Shown here: piece after piece, positions 19,874-33,518 of the stretch
Layout: each line of letters begins with the position of its first letter
Position numbering within the stretch: the stretch's first letter is position 1
Assembly (NCBI RefSeq): GCF_902728235.1
Contig: NZ_CACVBO010000001.1
Span: 1,054,001 to 1,118,000 of the forward strand
Source: Lentimonas sp. CC4
Lineage (GTDB): Bacteria > Verrucomicrobiota > Verrucomicrobiia > Opitutales > Coraliomargaritaceae
Direction of reading: 5' to 3'
Length of the DNA: 64,000 bases
The notes under the pieces: generated by a model
Seen by the model: only the letters and a program-made list of their open reading frames with translations
Database searches by the model: none
What the model was told of the DNA's origin: nothing
Made by a program: the position numbers and the translations under genes

Positions 19874-21418
19874 CTAAGCAGAGAAACCAGCGAGCCACTC
19901 TTCAACAGCGGACTTGATGCCAGCTTCAGATGCTTCACTAATTGCTTTTTCAGAACGGATGGTGTCCATGACCTTCTTACCACGAGTTTCGAAGAACTCA
20001 CGGAGGCTAGTAGTCGCTTCAACAATCTTAGCCACCTCGATCTTATCGAAGAAACCGTTTTGAACCGCCCAAATCAGTGACGACTGAACTTCGACTGGGA
20101 TCGGGTTGAATGCAGTCTGCTTGAAGAGCTCAACCACACGTGCACCACGCTCAAGCTGAGACTTGGTCTTCGCATCGAGGTCGGAACCGAACTGAGCGAA
20201 CGCAGCCAACTCACGGAACTGTGCGAGTTGAAGCTTCACCTTACCAGCCACCTTCTTGATCGCCTTGATCTGCGCAGCAGAACCCACACGAGAAACGGAG
20301 AGACCAACCGATACCGCTGGGCGGATACCTTGATTGAACAAGTCAGTTTCGAGGAAGACCTGACCGTCTGTAATCGAAATCACATTGGTAGGAATGTAAG
20401 CGGACACGTCACCTGCTTGAGTTTCAATGATTGGCAGCGCTGTAAGCGAACCACCACCATTGTCCTCGTTCACACGTGCCGAACGCTCGAGCAAGCGAGA
20501 GTGAAGGTAGAAAACATCACCCGGATACGCTTCACGACCAGATGGGCGCTTCAGGACCAAGGAAATTTGACGATACGCAACCGCTTGCTTGGAAAGATCA
20601 TCATATACGATGAGCGCATCCATGCCATTGTTCATGAAATATTCACCCATCGACGCACCGGAGAACGGCGCGATGTATTGATTGGCAGGATTGTCTCCAG
20701 CAGAAGCGGAAACGATAATTGTGTATTCCATCGCGCCCGCTTTTTCGAGCACGTTGATTGTGCGGGCGATGTTAGAGTTCTTTTGACCGACGGCTACGTA
20801 GATGGAGTAAACCGGGCGGAAGTCTTCTGGGAAGCTGCCGTCTTCGTTGCGGTGCTGGTTGTTGGTCTTCGCTTGATTGATGATCGTATCAATCGCGATG
20901 GTTGTCTTACCAGTCGAACGGTCACCAATGATGAGCTCACGTTGGCCACGGCCAATGGGGATCATCGAGTCAATGGACATGATACCCGTCTGCATTGGCT
21001 GATCCACCGACTTACGTGGGATGATGCCTGGTGCTTGTTGGTCAACAGGGTAGATCTCTGTCGCATCGACTGGGCCTTTGCCATCGATTGGGTTACCAAT
21101 TGCATCCACGACACGACCTAGGAGGCCTTTGCCGACAGGAACGGAAAGTAGTTTACCAGTTGTGGTGGCTTCGTCGCCTTCCTTCAACTTGGAGTAGTCA
21201 CCCAAGATAACACAACCGACTTCGTCTTCTTCCAGATTCAAGGCGATCCCGAAGACGCCCTGACCGAAATCGATCATTTCGTTATACATAAGACCGGACA
21301 AGCCCTCGAGCTTGGCGACACCATCAGCGATGGATACGATTTTACCGGTATTGGATTTGACGGCACCAGCTTCGAAGCTGGCGATTTCTTTTTCGATTTG
21401 TTCAACGATTGAGCTCAT
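19874..21418 (-). CDS. atpA: F-type ATP synthase alpha subunit
   Basis: This 514-residue protein has the nucleotide-binding P-loop [14 protein letters not shown] (about 170), [29 protein letters not shown], the catalytic arginine region [15 protein letters not shown], and a C-terminal helical domain. The N-terminal part binds the delta subunit. Length and motifs are normal. It starts at ATG 21418, 49 bp after atpH. Large plus-strand frames inside it (for example 20228-21121) are shadows. Confidence 0.98.
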   Translation of the reverse strand: MSSIVEQIEKEIASFEAGAVKSNTGKIVSIADGVAKLEGLSGLMYNEMIDFGQGVFGIALNLEEDEVGCVILGDYSKLKEGDEATTTGKLLSVPVGKGLLGRVVDAIGNPIDGKGPVDATEIYPVDQQAPGIIPRKSVDQPMQTGIMSIDSMIPIGRGQRELIIGDRSTGKTTIAIDTIINQAKTNNQHRNEDGSFPEDFRPVYSIYVAVGQKNSNIARTINVLEKAGAMEYTIIVSASAGDNPANQYIAPFSGASMGEYFMNNGMDALIVYDDLSKQAVAYRQISLVLKRPSGREAYPGDVFYLHSRLLERSARVNEDNGGGSLTALPIIETQAGDVSAYIPTNVISITDGQVFLETDLFNQGIRPAVSVGLSVSRVGSAAQIKAIKKVAGKVKLQLAQFRELAAFAQFGSDLDAKTKSQLERGARVVELFKQTAFNPIPVEVQSSLIWAVQNGFFDKIEVAKIVEATTSLREFFETRGKKVMDTIRSEKAISEASEAGIKSAVEEWLAGFSA

Positions 21419-21467
21419 GAGAAACTAATGGTGAGAAAGTAGTAAGGTGAGAAAGTGCGAATGTCGG

Positions 21468-21863
21468 TTAGGTGACATTCTCGGCGAGGCGTTGAAGACG
21501 ACCAGCAACGGACGCATCATACACATCGTCGCCGACGCGCACACGCACACCAGCAATAAGGGAAGTATCTTTTTGAATGGTCGCAGTAATCGTGCGGCCA
21601 TAAATTTTTGTATATTTTGCTTCGATCGCCTTGAGCGTATCGGCACTCAGAGCATCCGGCGTCGAAACGACGGCGGTCTGCAGCGCGACTTCGCGGCGAA
21701 CAAAGGTAAGGTAGTTCTTGAGAACCGTAAGATGTTGGCGATGCTTAGCTTGCTTCAAACCAGCAAGCACTTCACCGATTTTTGCTTCTGTTACGACACC
21801 ATTGTCCTTCGATAGCTCAACGAGCTTCTTGGCAAACTGGATGATCTTTTTATCGCGTTTCAT
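21468..21863 (-). CDS. atpH: F-type ATP synthase delta subunit (short)
   Basis: The identity is set by the C-terminal signature SLIAGVRVRVGDDVYDASVAGRL and by position between atpF and atpA. At 131 aa it is shorter than the usual 175-180 aa. The N-terminal region before the signature, which caps the alpha3-beta3 hexamer, is about 50 residues shorter than in E. coli. No in-frame upstream extension is available before the atpF stop. It joins the b-subunit stalk to F1. Confidence 0.9.
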   Translation of the reverse strand: MKRDKKIIQFAKKLVELSKDNGVVTEAKIGEVLAGLKQAKHRQHLTVLKNYLTFVRREVALQTAVVSTPDALSADTLKAIEAKYTKIYGRTITATIQKDTSLIAGVRVRVGDDVYDASVAGRLQRLAENVT

Positions 21864-21888
21864 CTGGATAGAAAAGTATGAGGCTTAA

Positions 21889-22599
21889 TTAGCTGTTAGC
21901 CAGTTCAGTGGCAGCAGACTCTGAGAAAGTATTCTTCTCAGTATCAGAAAGGTCGCGAGACAGCACCTTAGCGGAGGTAGCAACAACGAGGCGTGCCACT
22001 TCTTGACGCACATCAGAGAGCATCTTTTGGCGCTCAAGCTCAGTCGCTTCACTTGCTTTACGAATGATCGCTTCAGCTTGAGCAGCGGCTTCTTGTGTCT
22101 TTTGCTCGATCATCTCCTTCGACTGTTCACGGGACTCAGTCAGGATCTTTTGAGCATCCACAGCGGCTGCTTTAATCTTCTCAGCGCGCTCGCGCTCAGC
22201 AGCTGCAAGCTGTGTCTTCATTTCTTCAGCATACTGAAGGCCGTCAGCAATCTTCTGTTGGCGCTCGTCGAGCGTCGCAGCGATTGGCTTAACAGCAAAT
22301 TTATAGAGGATGAAAGCGACCAAGATGAAGTTGATCATCTGAGCGATCAACGTTGGCCAATCCACACCGAATTTTTCGGTGATCATCGTCAACTTGCTCT
22401 CATCGGCATGCGCAACGTCTTCTGCATGCTCGAGCACGTCTTCAGCGTGTTCTACGATTTCGTGTGCAGTTGGATGTGCTGGCAGACTGGTGACTGCGTG
22501 GACGGCAGCGTCGTGCGAAGCAGCGTGTGCATCTTCAGCGGCTACGAGACCGAGCGGTAAAGAGAGTGCTAGTAGCAGTGTGGTGAAAATGGCCTTCAT
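21889..22599 (-). CDS. atpF: F-type ATP synthase b subunit with N-terminal signal and His/Ala-rich extension
   Basis: The protein is 236 aa from ATG 22599 ([17 protein letters not shown]). A longer frame from 22788 would overlap atpE and its extra part is not protein-like, so it is rejected. After an apparent signal peptide (about 1-20) comes a 50-60-residue segment rich in His, Ala and Glu ([20 protein letters not shown]). The usual b-subunit membrane helix follows ([18 protein letters not shown]), then a long charged coiled coil ([19 protein letters not shown]). Ordinary b subunits are about 156-170 aa and start at the membrane helix, so the exported extension is unusual. It forms the peripheral stalk. 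Confidence 0.93.
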   Translation of the reverse strand: MKAIFTTLLLALSLPLGLVAAEDAHAASHDAAVHAVTSLPAHPTAHEIVEHAEDVLEHAEDVAHADESKLTMITEKFGVDWPTLIAQMINFILVAFILYKFAVKPIAATLDERQQKIADGLQYAEEMKTQLAAAERERAEKIKAAAVDAQKILTESREQSKEMIEQKTQEAAAQAEAIIRKASEATELERQKMLSDVRQEVARLVVATSAKVLSRDLSDTEKNTFSESAATELANS

Positions 22600-22678
22600 A
22601 GAGAGGAAAAGAGTGGAAAAGAGAGAGTCAGAAAGAGCCGACGGCCCGAAGGCCGCCGGCAAAAACTTGGAAACCAGA

Positions 22679-22885
22679 TTAGCCAAGGAAGATCGCGAAG
22701 AACACGATCGCTTCAGCGAAAGCCATAGCGATGATGGACTGAACCAGCACCTTAGGAGCAGATTCTGGGTTACGACCGACAGACTCACATGCCTTGAGAC
22801 CGATCAGGCCAATTGCGATAGGCACAGCGATGGCTGCAGCTACGATGTTAAGATTACCAGTGATTTCTGCTAGGATTGAGAACAT
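22679..22885 (-). CDS. atpE: F-type ATP synthase c subunit with atypical helix 1
   Basis: This is a 68-residue hairpin of two membrane helices. The loop has R38-N39-P40 (usually RQP), and helix 2 carries the proton-binding E58 in [12 protein letters not shown]58 is followed by Ala-Ile rather than the Ser-Thr of sodium-binding rings, so protons are the likely ion. Helix 1 normally has GxGxGxGxG; here the corresponding positions are A18, A20, P22, A24 and G26. This resembles the alanine motif of alkaliphilic Bacillus c subunits. It lies between atpB and atpF. Confidence 0.95.
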   Translation of the reverse strand: MFSILAEITGNLNIVAAAIAVPIAIGLIGLKACESVGRNPESAPKVLVQSIIAMAFAEAIVFFAIFLG

Positions 22886-22973
22886 ATTATTTAGTTGTTG
22901 ATTGATTTAGTTATTATCCAGTGCCGCCCACATTTAATCTCACATGGTCCCGACACAGAAAGTGTAAAAGTGT

Positions 22974-23819
22974 TTAGTGTGCGTGGTCTTCTTCGTGGTT
23001 GGTCATCAGGCCAACATAAATCGCGACCAGTAGTGTGAAGATGAGTGCTTGAACCACACCGACCAAGACTTCGTAAAGATAGAAAGGAACTGGGATCAAG
23101 TAAGGGGCGATGCCTGTCATGCTTGTCAGCAAGTTTTCGCCACCGAACACATTACCAAAGAGACGAAAGGACAAAGAGACCGGACGGAACATGATCGAAA
23201 CGACTTCAATGAGTCCCACACCGATGAAAATTGGAAACAACATCAGATACACTGCAATCGGAGTTTCCTTTTTGTCGGCCTTGTTACCAAACAACTCCCA
23301 TGCGAAGAACTTCAGACCAGCCACACGGAGACTAATGACCAACCATCCGATCATCGCAACCAAGGCCATACCAAGCGTCGCATTCAAATCAGAATTCGCG
23401 GGACGCATCCAATAAGAAAAATGACCAGCGTCATCCACATGACCGAAAACACCGACACCTGGAATCAATCCACTCCAGTTATGAATGACGATGAACAAAA
23501 ACAAACCAATCAATAGCGGGAATGTCATCGGAAATGCCTTCTTCCCAACAATCGGTTCAAGCAAACCGCGTAAACCATCGATCAATGACTCCACGACAGC
23601 CTGACCTTTGGCAGGGATCATCTTGGGCTTGCCGACAAATAAGCGAACCGCCAAAATAAACAGGATGGAAATCACCCAAGTGGTCAGGATCGTATTCGTT
23701 ACTGGAAGACCAAAGATCTCCGTCAACTCGTAGGGAGACGGGCTCACACCATCACCCGCAGCTTGCAGTGATGTTACTGTTCCAGAAAGGATGAGAAAAG
23801 TTGGTAGTAATTTGTTCAC
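22974..23819 (-). CDS. atpB: F-type ATP synthase a subunit
   Basis: The 281-residue membrane protein is the first gene of the operon and starts with GTG 23819. Residues 1-20 ([20 protein letters not shown]) look like a signal peptide. Five or six membrane helices follow, including the conserved [14 protein letters not shown], whose arginine is the essential residue of the a-c proton path. A C-terminal helix contains [18 protein letters not shown]. Together with the c ring it forms the proton channel. No atpI gene precedes it; the neighbour upstream is divergent. It is followed by atpE after 88 bp. Confidence 0.97.
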   Translation of the reverse strand: MNKLLPTFLILSGTVTSLQAAGDGVSPSPYELTEIFGLPVTNTILTTWVISILFILAVRLFVGKPKMIPAKGQAVVESLIDGLRGLLEPIVGKKAFPMTFPLLIGLFLFIVIHNWSGLIPGVGVFGHVDDAGHFSYWMRPANSDLNATLGMALVAMIGWLVISLRVAGLKFFAWELFGNKADKKETPIAVYLMLFPIFIGVGLIEVVSIMFRPVSLSFRLFGNVFGGENLLTSMTGIAPYLIPVPFYLYEVLVGVVQALIFTLLVAIYVGLMTNHEEDHAH

Positions 23820-24029
23820 AAGGAACTAAAATGATAAGTAGTTTTTTTTGTGGCGTGAAACCACCAGAAAGGCGAACTTGATGTAATGCCATTCCCCTTG
23901 CGTCAACACCAGAATTAACTTTTTCCCAATTCAACATTAGCGTTGCTTATAACTATTGATATACTTAAGGTCACCTTCTAGACTTGGCCATCTTCTTAAG
24001 CCAACTAATTCTATAACCCATTGCCCATC

Positions 24030-24257
24030 ATGAGTAGCCCAACTAATCTAACCGACAGCCTCACACGCCTTCGCGAACGCAAAGTGAATCCCGCTACGGT
24101 TAATAGGAAACTAGCAGGCCGCACATCTTCACAGCGCAGTCAATCTAGCGGTGAACGCCAGTTCGCCACCGACACCTTTATGGTATTTGCCTACACTCTG
24201 CTTGGCGTCGCTACGATCTGCCAACTCATACTCATTGTCTGGCTGGACATCATCTAA
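24030..24257 (+). CDS. Hypothetical small single-pass membrane protein
   Basis: The protein is 75 aa from ATG 24030 (MSSPTNLTDSLTRLRERK); a TTG nine bases earlier is in frame but less likely. The N-terminal 45 residues are polar and basic, and the C-terminus is one membrane helix (FMVFAYTLLGVATICQLILIVWLDII). The arrangement is that of a tail-anchored protein. It is divergent from the atp operon, separated by 210 bp. I recognise no family; a link with ATP synthase is only positional. Confidence 0.55.
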   Translation: MSSPTNLTDSLTRLRERKVNPATVNRKLAGRTSSQRSQSSGERQFATDTFMVFAYTLLGVATICQLILIVWLDII

Positions 24258-24336
24258 TACTATCCTTTGACATTTTCTGGTAGTCTGTAGCCATCGAAGG
24301 GAAGACCACTGTGAATACTTTTCAGCTGTATTTGTT

Positions 24337-24440
24337 AACCGCCCGCTACGCTAGAGATCGCAGAGCACGCTGAGAGCTGACGCAGAGCATTTCACGCAGC
24401 CCTTTCCATCTCCTCGGCGCACTCAGCGATCTCTGCGGTT
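24337..24440. repeat. CAGAGATCGC-type intergenic inverted repeat
   Basis: AACCGC...AGAGATCGC...GCTGAG on the left (24337-24374) is the approximate reverse complement of CTCAGCGATCTCTGCGGTT on the right (24422-24440). This is the GCAGAGA/TCTGCGGTT type of intergenic palindrome, distinct from the CACGAA type at 4251. Confidence 0.55.
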
Positions 24441-24526
24441 GAACCTTTTTACCAGTTTTAGTTGCATGTTGGTATTACAAGTCGCCCATCGGCCGAACAC
24501 TAGGCAAGCAGATCCACGCCTTTTCA

Positions 24527-24767
24527 TCCTAGATTCAGAAGTTAGGAGTCAAACGGAGGTCTGCCGCAGATGGCGTAGCAAGTTAGTCCTTGGTAATAAA
24601 ACGCATACGAGAGTATTTGACGCCGCCTACCGAGCGCAGCGACACTTATTATGCCCTTAGGTGCAACCGAAGGGCGAAGCCATTTGGCGAATCGGAGATT
24701 CTTCATAAAACACTGATATTCAGCTTCTGACTACTGTCCTCTGACTTGTAACTACTCTTTTAAGGTT
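24527..24767. repeat. Dispersed TTAGAAG/CTACTCTTTTAAGG repeat, copy B (long form)
   Basis: The copy starts TAGATTCAGAAGTTAGGAGT and contains ACGGAGGTCTGCCGCAGATGG. Its end, CTTGTAACTACTCTTTTAAGG, is preceded by CATAAAACACTGATATTCAGC. The same internal blocks recur at 54995-55169, and parts recur at 49487-49540. The outer ends are inverted (GAAGTTAGGAG against CTAACTTC-type ends). It fills most of the 630-bp gap between the small membrane protein gene and trmB, where no gene is seen. Confidence 0.75.
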
Positions 24768-24889
24768 CATAGGCAGAGATGCGCTCCAAAAAGGGGCGCT
24801 TTTGCGTAGGCCTTGATTCCCCGAAGCGCTCATCTAAATCTCACAGCTAGTGCTCCGTAAAGATCTGCGCTCGACGCATCTAGAATAGA

Positions 24890-25486
24890 CTACACGCGTC
24901 GCGCCACGACTGAGTAATAGCCGTCCATCAACTCCTGAAAATAAGTCTCCATTTCGTGAGGCCATTCAGCAGTGGTATCAATCTCCCACTCAGGGTGCGC
25001 CTCTAAATGCTCCACCGTCCACTCATAGTAAGGCAGATCATCGGAGCGGAAACAAAAGCGACCACCCACATCCGTGCGACGCGCGACTTCATCCAGAAAC
25101 GCAGTCTGCACCATGCGGCGGCGGTGATGCTTCGCCTTCGGCCATGGATCGGGAAATAGCAGCACCGTCATATCAAAACGTATGCGCTCCGGCAGCACCT
25201 CCAGGAACTCGCCCAACTCTGCCTTAAAGAAGTGCATATTCTTGAGCCCACGCTTATCACGCTTTTCGATGCCCTTACGGACACGCCATGAGATCAGATC
25301 GATCCCGACACACATCTGCTCCAAGTTCTCTTCAGCATAGCTTGTAAGCCAATGACCATGGCCACATCCCGCTTCAAATAGAATACTATCGACCCCCTCA
25401 AAGGCAGCATCGCACTCAACCTTCAGGTCGGCTTTACGTTGCTGCTGTCTTTCAAGTTCGCGGGCATGTGCTGGTGAAATTTCCAT
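24890..25486 (-). CDS. trmB: tRNA (guanine-N7-)-methyltransferase
   Basis: This 198-residue SAM-dependent enzyme makes m7G46 in tRNA. It has the SAM-binding loop [17 protein letters not shown], the acidic residue of [10 protein letters not shown], and the family signature [19 protein letters not shown] with the catalytic and tRNA-contacting residues. A C-terminal [15 protein letters not shown] segment completes the fold. Length is slightly short of average but complete. It stands alone, downstream of phoB-phoR on the same strand with a 120-bp gap. Confidence 0.95.
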   Translation of the reverse strand: MEISPAHARELERQQQRKADLKVECDAAFEGVDSILFEAGCGHGHWLTSYAEENLEQMCVGIDLISWRVRKGIEKRDKRGLKNMHFFKAELGEFLEVLPERIRFDMTVLLFPDPWPKAKHHRRRMVQTAFLDEVARRTDVGGRFCFRSDDLPYYEWTVEHLEAHPEWEIDTTAEWPHEMETYFQELMDGYYSVVARRV

Positions 25487-25606
25487 AATCTCACTTTATG
25501 CACTGACGAGCTTCCCTAGGTCAAGGCAGTTGCACACAACAACGAGCATTCTCGCTCAGTAACAGCGAAGCAAACCACCACAGCCCTTAAGCTTTCAATT
25601 CAACCA

Positions 25607-26890
25607 CTACGAGAGCGTTTGCACATATGGTAGACTAAACTGAATCGACGTCCCCTGCCCGACCGCGCTCACCACAGAGACACGACCACCATGCTGATGC
25701 ACGATATGCTTCATAATACTCAACCCCAAGCCAGTCCCACCACTTACACGCGACCGTCCCTTATCCACCCTATAGAAGCGCTCAAAAATATGCGGCGCGT
25801 CTTTCTCCGGAATGCCAGGCCCATCATCTTCAACGCTACACAGAACCATGTTCTCTGCTTCGTCATACCGTGCGCGTAGAACCAAACGGGTAAACTGAGG
25901 CGCATAGCGAAACGCGTTTTCGATCAAATTATCAAACACCTGCTGAATACGAAAGCGCTCAAAGGCAAACTCCCCCACTCGATCGTCAAAATCCAGCTCC
26001 ATCATTTGCTCATCCACCTTAAGGCGCGAGCGATAGTTGTCTGATATCTCCTCCATCAGCGACTGTAACGACTGCACGCAACGCTCAACCGGCTCTGGCT
26101 TAGACTCTAAGCGCGACAACACCAACAAGTCCTCCACCAACACATGCAACCGCTGCGCATTGTTCACAATTTTGTCTAGAAACCGCGCCCGAGTCTCAAC
26201 CGGCAACGTCGCATTATCCTCAACAAGCGTCTCCGCAAAGCCCTTAATAATCGTTAATGGCGTGCGCAGCTCGTGCGATACATTTGCCACAAAATCACGC
26301 CGAACCACCTCTAGACGCTTCAAGCGTGTGATATCGTGCAACACCAACAGAGTCGACTCAGCGTTCTCCGAAGCCACACCACGCACTTCAGCACACGATG
26401 CCTCAAACCACAACTCACCACCCTCTCGCTCAACACTGACCTGCTCCATCTTCAAATTGCGATCCGCTCGATATGTATTCAAAAAATCCAACAAACTCGG
26501 CGAGCGCAGCGCCACTTCAAGACGAACTCCCTTGAGCATACGCCCCCGCTGAAACAAGAGCTGCGCCGAATCATTCACAAACTCAATCACGTGTTCATCA
26601 TTAAAAATAATCACAGCCTCCTGGATCGATCCTAACATCGCATCGAGTTGATTCATATGCCCCGACTCCACATCCGTAAACTTACGGTAACGATCAATCA
26701 GCCCATTAGTCTCACCAATTAAGCCGTCAAAGCCCAAGCGCTTAAGCGTCGATGATGGTTCATTGACCAACAAGCAACGATTCAAGTGCACCGCGTCTTT
26801 CAACTCGCGAACAACACGTCGCGTTCGAAACACCGTCACAAAAAGTGCGGACAACGCCGCACAAAGTAATAAACTCAGAACTATAACCAT
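25607..26890 (-). CDS. phoR: PhoR-like sensor histidine kinase
   Basis: The 427-aa protein has an N-terminal membrane segment (about 1-20), then a short linker. A PAS domain follows at about 85-190 (LDAMLGSIQEAVIIFNDEHVIEFVND). The HisKA domain has the phospho-acceptor His in FVANVSHELRTPL, and the ATPase domain has an N box, DDGPGIP and GGTGLGLSIMKH. It lacks a large periplasmic domain, as in PhoR proteins that sense through the Pst system. Its start overlaps the phoB stop by one base (TAATG). Assignment to phosphate control rests on architecture and pairing with a PhoB-like regulator; no pst genes are in the window. Confidence 0.82.
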   Translation of the reverse strand: MVIVLSLLLCAALSALFVTVFRTRRVVRELKDAVHLNRCLLVNEPSSTLKRLGFDGLIGETNGLIDRYRKFTDVESGHMNQLDAMLGSIQEAVIIFNDEHVIEFVNDSAQLLFQRGRMLKGVRLEVALRSPSLLDFLNTYRADRNLKMEQVSVEREGGELWFEASCAEVRGVASENAESTLLVLHDITRLKRLEVVRRDFVANVSHELRTPLTIIKGFAETLVEDNATLPVETRARFLDKIVNNAQRLHVLVEDLLVLSRLESKPEPVERCVQSLQSLMEEISDNYRSRLKVDEQMMELDFDDRVGEFAFERFRIQQVFDNLIENAFRYAPQFTRLVLRARYDEAENMVLCSVEDDGPGIPEKDAPHIFERFYRVDKGRSRVSGGTGLGLSIMKHIVHQHGGRVSVVSAVGQGTSIQFSLPYVQTLS

Positions 26891-27591
26891 TAGATATCGA
26901 CAGCACGGTAGCCAACTCCGCGAACAGTCTCAATCAAATGCGCATACGGCTCCAATTTTTCTCGAACACGGCGCACATGCGTATCCACAGTCCGCGTCTC
27001 AATGTCCGTATCATAATTCCAGACATTCACTAATAAATGCTCACGTGACTGCACACGCCCCTTTCGCTCCATCAATAATTTCAACAAACGAAATTCCGTA
27101 GCAGTCAAAACGACCTCAGCCCCATCCACCGCCACACTGTGCAAATCCTCATCAACCACTACACCACCAATTTCGATCCGCCGTGGCGCTGCAACAGTCA
27201 TAGCCTTGGTGTTTCGCTCCAGAATACGCCCCACACGAAGCATTAACTCCTTGGAGCTGAACGGCTTAGAGATGTAGTCATCTGCGCCAATCTCCAAACC
27301 TTGAACGCGATCCTCCACCTCACCACGAGCCGTCAAAAAGATAATCGGCACATCCTTCATCAATGGATCGGCACGTGCAATGCGGCAGAGCTGCAAGCCA
27401 CTCAGCTCTGGCATCATGATATCAAAAATCATCAAGTCTGGTTGAAAGTCCCGGGCGTAGCTGACAAATAGCAGTGGATCATTCAGCACGCCACAACGAT
27501 ACCCTTCTTGCTCTAGCCGATACTTTAACAGTTCGGTGACGTCCGGCTCGTCATCGACGACTAATATACGGTGGGCTTTAACAGTATTCAT
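26890..27591 (-). CDS. phoB: PhoB/OmpR-family response regulator
   Basis: This 233-residue regulator has a receiver domain (about 8-120) with acidic VVDDEPD, phospho-acceptor Asp in LMIFDIMMPEL and Lys in YISKPFSSKEL. A winged-helix DNA-binding domain follows (about 135-230) with TATEFRLLKLL and DTHVRRVREKLEP. It is translationally coupled to the sensor kinase downstream. It lies 210 bp after mnmG, so it probably has its own promoter. I saw no convincing Pho box in that gap. Confidence 0.85.
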   Translation of the reverse strand: MNTVKAHRILVVDDEPDVTELLKYRLEQEGYRCGVLNDPLLFVSYARDFQPDLMIFDIMMPELSGLQLCRIARADPLMKDVPIIFLTARGEVEDRVQGLEIGADDYISKPFSSKELMLRVGRILERNTKAMTVAAPRRIEIGGVVVDEDLHSVAVDGAEVVLTATEFRLLKLLMERKGRVQSREHLLVNVWNYDTDIETRTVDTHVRRVREKLEPYAHLIETVRGVGYRAVDI

Positions 27592-27800
27592 ACGAAAGAG
27601 TGATTTACGAATGTTGTAACATAACGTGTGGTTTATCGAGAAGAAATATCACTCCTCTTTACAACAGATCTTTCGCAAAAACGGCCATAAGTCCCTATTC
27701 GTCAATGCTTAATCATGTAACTGACCGAATCCAATTAGATTTAACACCAGCGATACACAACCGTCACATAACTGATACAAATCAACAGAAACCTCACAAC

Positions 27801-31051
<3,251 letters not shown>

Positions 31052-31294
31052 AGTGACGCTAAATTCGTCACATCCGGCGCGGCGTCAAGAGCACATCTAA
31101 AGCCCTTGAGACTAGAATATTCACCAGACGAAACGAAGTAGGGTGCAGATATTCAAAAATCAGGCGCTCTAGGGACGCTTTAGAACACCCAAAATAGACC
31201 GCTAGACCCTATAAACACTAGGATTAAGTCGCTAAAAGCAAAAGACAGATTTCGACCTGCCTAGCACACTACTATCAGTCACACTCAGAAATAA

Positions 31295-31321
31295 GTAAGC
31301 CCCTAATAATTAGGGGCTTAC
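31295..31321 (-). terminator. Palindromic terminator-like hairpin after the DUF2490 gene
   Basis: Two 13-base arms (GTAAGCCCCTAAT and its exact reverse complement) surround one central base. Only a loose T-rich tail follows in the minus direction. It is about 100 bp past the DUF2490 stop and 240 bp upstream of mnmE. The rest of the 368-bp gap holds nothing I recognise. Confidence 0.55.
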
Positions 31322-31419
31322 GGTCAAAAATAGGACTTTGTAGGCGCGATAAAAGTAAATACGCTCTTTTGTGCCAATATAGCACTCCTCAAATCATCGA
31401 TTCGAGTGCGTCCTTCACC

Positions 31420-32115
31420 TTAAAACTTGTAGCTGATCGTCTGACCAAAAACATACGCAGTATCCCAACTGCGATTCTCTCCAAATCGTTTCGATTGCAG
31501 CATCCCATATAATTGAAGCTTCGCCTGCTTACCTAATGCGAAAGTTAACTTCAATGGCTTGAAACGATTTTCATTCAAACGATCGGTGTCATAATTATAA
31601 AAGACTTCAGTATCGATGCCCACACCGACCAATGGACCGTAATCGTGCAGTGCATAACTGAGATCAAAAAGGTGACGGCTCACCCAGTAATTATCATGCG
31701 ACTCCACTGCACGATACACCGCAGTGTGGCGCATCGCAAAACGCGTGTTCTCGGAGAGATTCCAGTGGGGGCTAATGTGCAACCAGAAGATATGGAGTCG
31801 GGTATAATCATCGCCCGCTTCAGCACGCGCATCTTCCATCAAATACGTAGTGCCGACATCCCAATTCTTATTAATCTTATATTCCGCTGTCGGAGCGATG
31901 AGCCATACCCCCATAAATTTACTGTCATCAAAGAGACGAGTCTGAGCAGCTGCTTTGAAGCGCCAATTATCATCCTCGTAAAAGTTAATACCCAATGTCT
32001 GCCAACTGCGATTGTCATTATCAAACTCAGCAAGCAGACGAGCAGGGCGCAGCGCGGCAAACGCAACCAGTGACAGCACAACAAGCGTGTGGAAAAAGTT
32101 TCTATAAGCAAACAT
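31420..32115 (-). CDS. DUF2490 family outer-membrane beta-barrel-like protein
   Basis: The protein is 231 aa with a signal peptide (about 1-29, ending LLAEFD). The repeated amphipathic strands are spaced like an outer-membrane barrel: WQTLGINFYEDDNWRFKAAA, HIFWLHISPHWNLSENTRFAMRH and others. It ends in aromatic YKF, as outer-membrane proteins inserted by BamA do. Asp/Trp/Arg patterns match DUF2490, whose function is unknown. It is a single-gene unit. Confidence 0.7.
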   Translation of the reverse strand: MFAYRNFFHTLVVLSLVAFAALRPARLLAEFDNDNRSWQTLGINFYEDDNWRFKAAAQTRLFDDSKFMGVWLIAPTAEYKINKNWDVGTTYLMEDARAEAGDDYTRLHIFWLHISPHWNLSENTRFAMRHTAVYRAVESHDNYWVSRHLFDLSYALHDYGPLVGVGIDTEVFYNYDTDRLNENRFKPLKLTFALGKQAKLQLYGMLQSKRFGENRSWDTAYVFGQTISYKF

Positions 32116-32344
32116 GCGAGCATGTGAAACGACACCCAGCCCTGGCAGACAACTAAACTTATGCTAATTAAACCAGTATAAGTTCAGCTTAACTTTATTG
32201 TAAGATGACAAATAATGCCCTACGCTTATGGTGTTACTTTCCAGTGTAACAAATCCGCGAAGCGGTTACGATCTTTACGCAGTGTCTTAGGGTGATATGG
32301 CCGAAATGGCGTCGCCAGTCCGCTACAAATCCTTACACAAAAAA

Positions 32345-32374
32345 ACCGCCACACCCCACACAGGGCATGGCGGT
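32345..32374 (-). terminator. Rho-independent terminator of recA
   Basis: The stem ACCGCCA/TGGCGGT, with a 16-base loop that can pair further, is followed on the minus strand by seven T. It lies 14 bp past the recA stop codon. Confidence 0.85.
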
Positions 32375-32387
32375 ATTGTAAAAAAAC

Positions 32388-33458
<1,071 letters not shown>

Positions 33459-33485
33459 ATCAGTAATGAGTTTAAGGTTACGTGT

Positions 33486-33498
33486 TGATTGCAAATCA
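33486..33498. promoter_or_regulatory. Small palindrome in the recA-ogt divergent promoter region
   Basis: TGATT-GCA-AATCA is a 13-bp inverted repeat in the 60-bp gap shared by recA and the divergent methyltransferase gene. It does not match the E. coli or Bacillus LexA box. It is a candidate operator only because of its position. Confidence 0.3.
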
Positions 33499-33518
33499 GA
33501 TTGGAGGCTCGAAAGACC

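Noticed and set aside
20228-21121. 297-codon plus-strand frame inside atpA
   Set aside because: It is antisense to a highly conserved gene and its Arg/His/Thr-rich composition is that of a codon-bias shadow.
22600-22788. N-terminal extension of atpF to 22788
   Set aside because: It would overlap atpE on the same strand and its residues are Ser/Leu-rich shadow sequence. MKAIFTT at 22599 begins a good signal peptide.
27592-27800. Pho box upstream of phoB
   Set aside because: Only scattered partial matches such as TGTGAC were seen, without the required tandem repeats.
33459-33518. LexA box between recA and ogt
   Set aside because: Neither CTG-N10-CAG nor GAAC-N4-GTTC is present; only a different small palindrome is seen.
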